A stretch of 6,142 nucleotides of DNA from DATKCJ01 sp035513275 (GTDB lineage Bacteria; Verrucomicrobiota; Verrucomicrobiia; Opitutales; Opitutaceae). Below are positions 5,135 through 6,142 of this stretch, one piece after another. Made by a program: the position numbers and the translations under genes. A model generated the notes under the pieces. That model searched no databases, was not told the DNA's origin, and worked only from the letters and a program-made list of their open reading frames with translations. Position 1 is the stretch's first letter; the number at the start of each line of letters is the position of its first letter. The stretch lies in assembly GCA_035513275.1 (NCBI GenBank), contig DATKCJ010000138.1:1-6142 (forward strand), in the 5' to 3' direction.

Positions 5135-6142
5135 TCAGGGATTCGCCGTGGGGTTCGAGGCCACCGTTTCGGTGATGGCGGTCGGGAGTGAGGCGCGCAG
5201 GCTCGCATCGAGCGGCGCGGTGATGGACCGCGGCCAGAAGCCGATGAAGAACAGCGCCGCGATGAGAATCAGGGCAGGCAGTCGCTCGCTCCAAGAGAGG
5301 TCGGTGACAGGTTTCGCCGCCTGCACCTTGGCGAACGCCTCGGTCGGCTGGCCGAAGAACACGTGTGCCGCGGCGCGCAGCCCGTAGATCGCGGAGATCA
5401 CGACGCCGAGGATCGCCGCAGCGGTCATCCACGCGGAAAAGTTCCAGAGGGACACGAACACGATCAGCTCGCCCCAGAAGTTGCCAAAGCCAGGGAGGCC
5501 GATGCTTGCGAACGTTGCCGCGACAAACAGCGCGGCGAGCACGGGCGCCTGCCGCGCGAGGCCGCCCATCTCGTCCATCTCGAGCGTGCCGGTGCGGCGG
5601 TGGATGCTCGTGGCGAGGAGGAAGAGGAGCGCAGCCGAAAGGCCGTGCGCGACCATGAGCACGACCACGCCGCCTGCACCAACGGTCGAGAGCGTGGCGA
5701 TGCCAAGGAAACAGTAGCCCATGTGCATGACCGAGCTGTATCCGATCATCTGCTTGAGATCGCGCTGCGCCATCGTCACGAGCCCGATCACAATCACGTT
5801 GCCCAGCGCGAGCCACGCGAGCCACTGCGCCCAGTGCGCCGCGCCCTGCGGCACGAGCGGGAGCGCCACCTGGATCAGCCCGTAGAGGCCGAATTTCTTG
5901 AGCACGCCCGCGTGGAGCATCGCGGCCGACGACGGCGCGGCGCCGTAGCCAAGAGGCGCCCAGGTGTGGAACGGCCAGAGCGACACGAGGATTCCGAAGC
6001 CGAACATCAGGAAACCGAAGATGTAGTTTTGCGCCGTATCGCGGATCGGCGCCACGGCGAGGAGCTCGCGCAGCACCACGAGGTCAAAGGTGTCCGTGCC
6101 GCTCTTGACGTAGATCGCAATGAGCCCGACCAGCGAGAGCAT
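5135..6142 (-). CDS. nuoM: NADH-quinone oxidoreductase subunit M (complex I), 5' end outside window
   Basis: This is the C-terminal 335 residues of the second antiporter-like subunit of complex I. The ATG at the window edge is coincidental; about 165 N-terminal residues, including the TM5 glutamate, lie beyond. Family landmarks are SLWPFHTWAP (54-63), MLHAGVLKKFGLYGLIQ (75-91, Lys83 matching the TM8 lysine), DLKQMIGYSSVMHMGYC (128-144), and IGLPGFGNFWGELIVF (214-229, Glu225 matching the TM12 glutamate). Odd point: the TM7 lysine that stands nine residues before the Trp of PFHTW in E. coli (Lys234) and most NuoM is Leu52 here. The LPDAH that usually follows is replaced by APLGYG. An extra lysine (Lys82) precedes Lys83. 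It belongs to a divergent NuoM branch. It is transcribed with nuoN, 3 bp downstream. Confidence 0.95.
   Translation of the reverse strand: MLSLVGLIAIYVKSGTDTFDLVVLRELLAVAPIRDTAQNYIFGFLMFGFGILVSLWPFHTWAPLGYGAAPSSAAMLHAGVLKKFGLYGLIQVALPLVPQGAAHWAQWLAWLALGNVIVIGLVTMAQRDLKQMIGYSSVMHMGYCFLGIATLSTVGAGGVVVLMVAHGLSAALLFLLATSIHRRTGTLEMDEMGGLARQAPVLAALFVAATFASIGLPGFGNFWGELIVFVSLWNFSAWMTAAAILGVVISAIYGLRAAAHVFFGQPTEAFAKVQAAKPVTDLSWSERLPALILIAALFFIGFWPRSITAPLDASLRASLPTAITETVASNPTANP

Noticed and set aside
4265..5191. 308-codon plus-strand open frame opposite nuoN
   Set aside because: Its His/Glu/Arg-rich composition is typical of the antisense of hydrophobic codons; no start signal or family features.
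3429..5825. 798-codon open frame on the minus strand overlapping nuoN and nuoM
   Set aside because: It is an out-of-frame shadow of the two nuo genes in GC-rich DNA. Its product is Arg/Ala-rich with no domain, while the other minus frames encode clear NuoN and NuoM.

Overview
The window appears to come from a GC-rich, free-living bacterium. It holds the distal end of a respiratory complex I (nuo) operon next to a small, patchwork accessory region. The many short intergenic palindromes (CTCTGTGAC-type, GCTCGC-AA-GCGAGC-type and 'tatccgcg' repeats) and a NuoM with an unusual PFHTWAPLGYG motif suggest Verrucomicrobiota, perhaps an Opitutus relative. That placement is inferred from memory of such repeats and is tentative.

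Layout. The right part (about 3629-6142, minus strand) is the end of a nuo operon. A 5'-truncated nuoM is followed after 3 bp by a complete nuoN, the normal last genes of such operons. NuoN keeps all its charged proton-channel residues. NuoM lacks the lysine expected in its seventh-helix motif. Beyond the nuoN stop, about 3120-3610 is gene-free and filled with REP-like elements: two diverged copies of a long hairpin repeat, one carrying a nested palindrome, plus 10-bp tandem units.

The middle (2382-3040, minus strand) is a RelE/HigB-type toxin and HTH antitoxin pair in toxin-first order with an ATGA overlap. The toxin reading frame has an in-frame TAG that removes its last 30 residues, so the toxin is probably dead or attenuated. 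A perfect 7-bp inverted repeat next to a TTGACA box lies at its promoter end.

The left part (1-2235, plus strand) is a run of small accessory genes, all in one direction: the tail of a protein with an RNxxxH motif (possibly HEPN-like), a GNAT acetyltransferase, a small acidic protein of unknown function, and a DUF1877/YfbM-like protein.

The most notable structure links these parts. The last 70 bp of nuoN (3622-3691) recur as a direct repeat at 1051-1114, with a shorter trace at 1569-1589 and a weaker one at 406-431, each just upstream of one of the small plus-strand genes. Two of these copies continue into a shared 50-bp extension, giving a 71-bp repeat 94% identical at 1094-1164 and 1569-1639. 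This looks like repeated insertion of small gene-bearing elements at the 3' end of nuoN, each leaving a copy of the gene end behind. No integrase is visible in the window.
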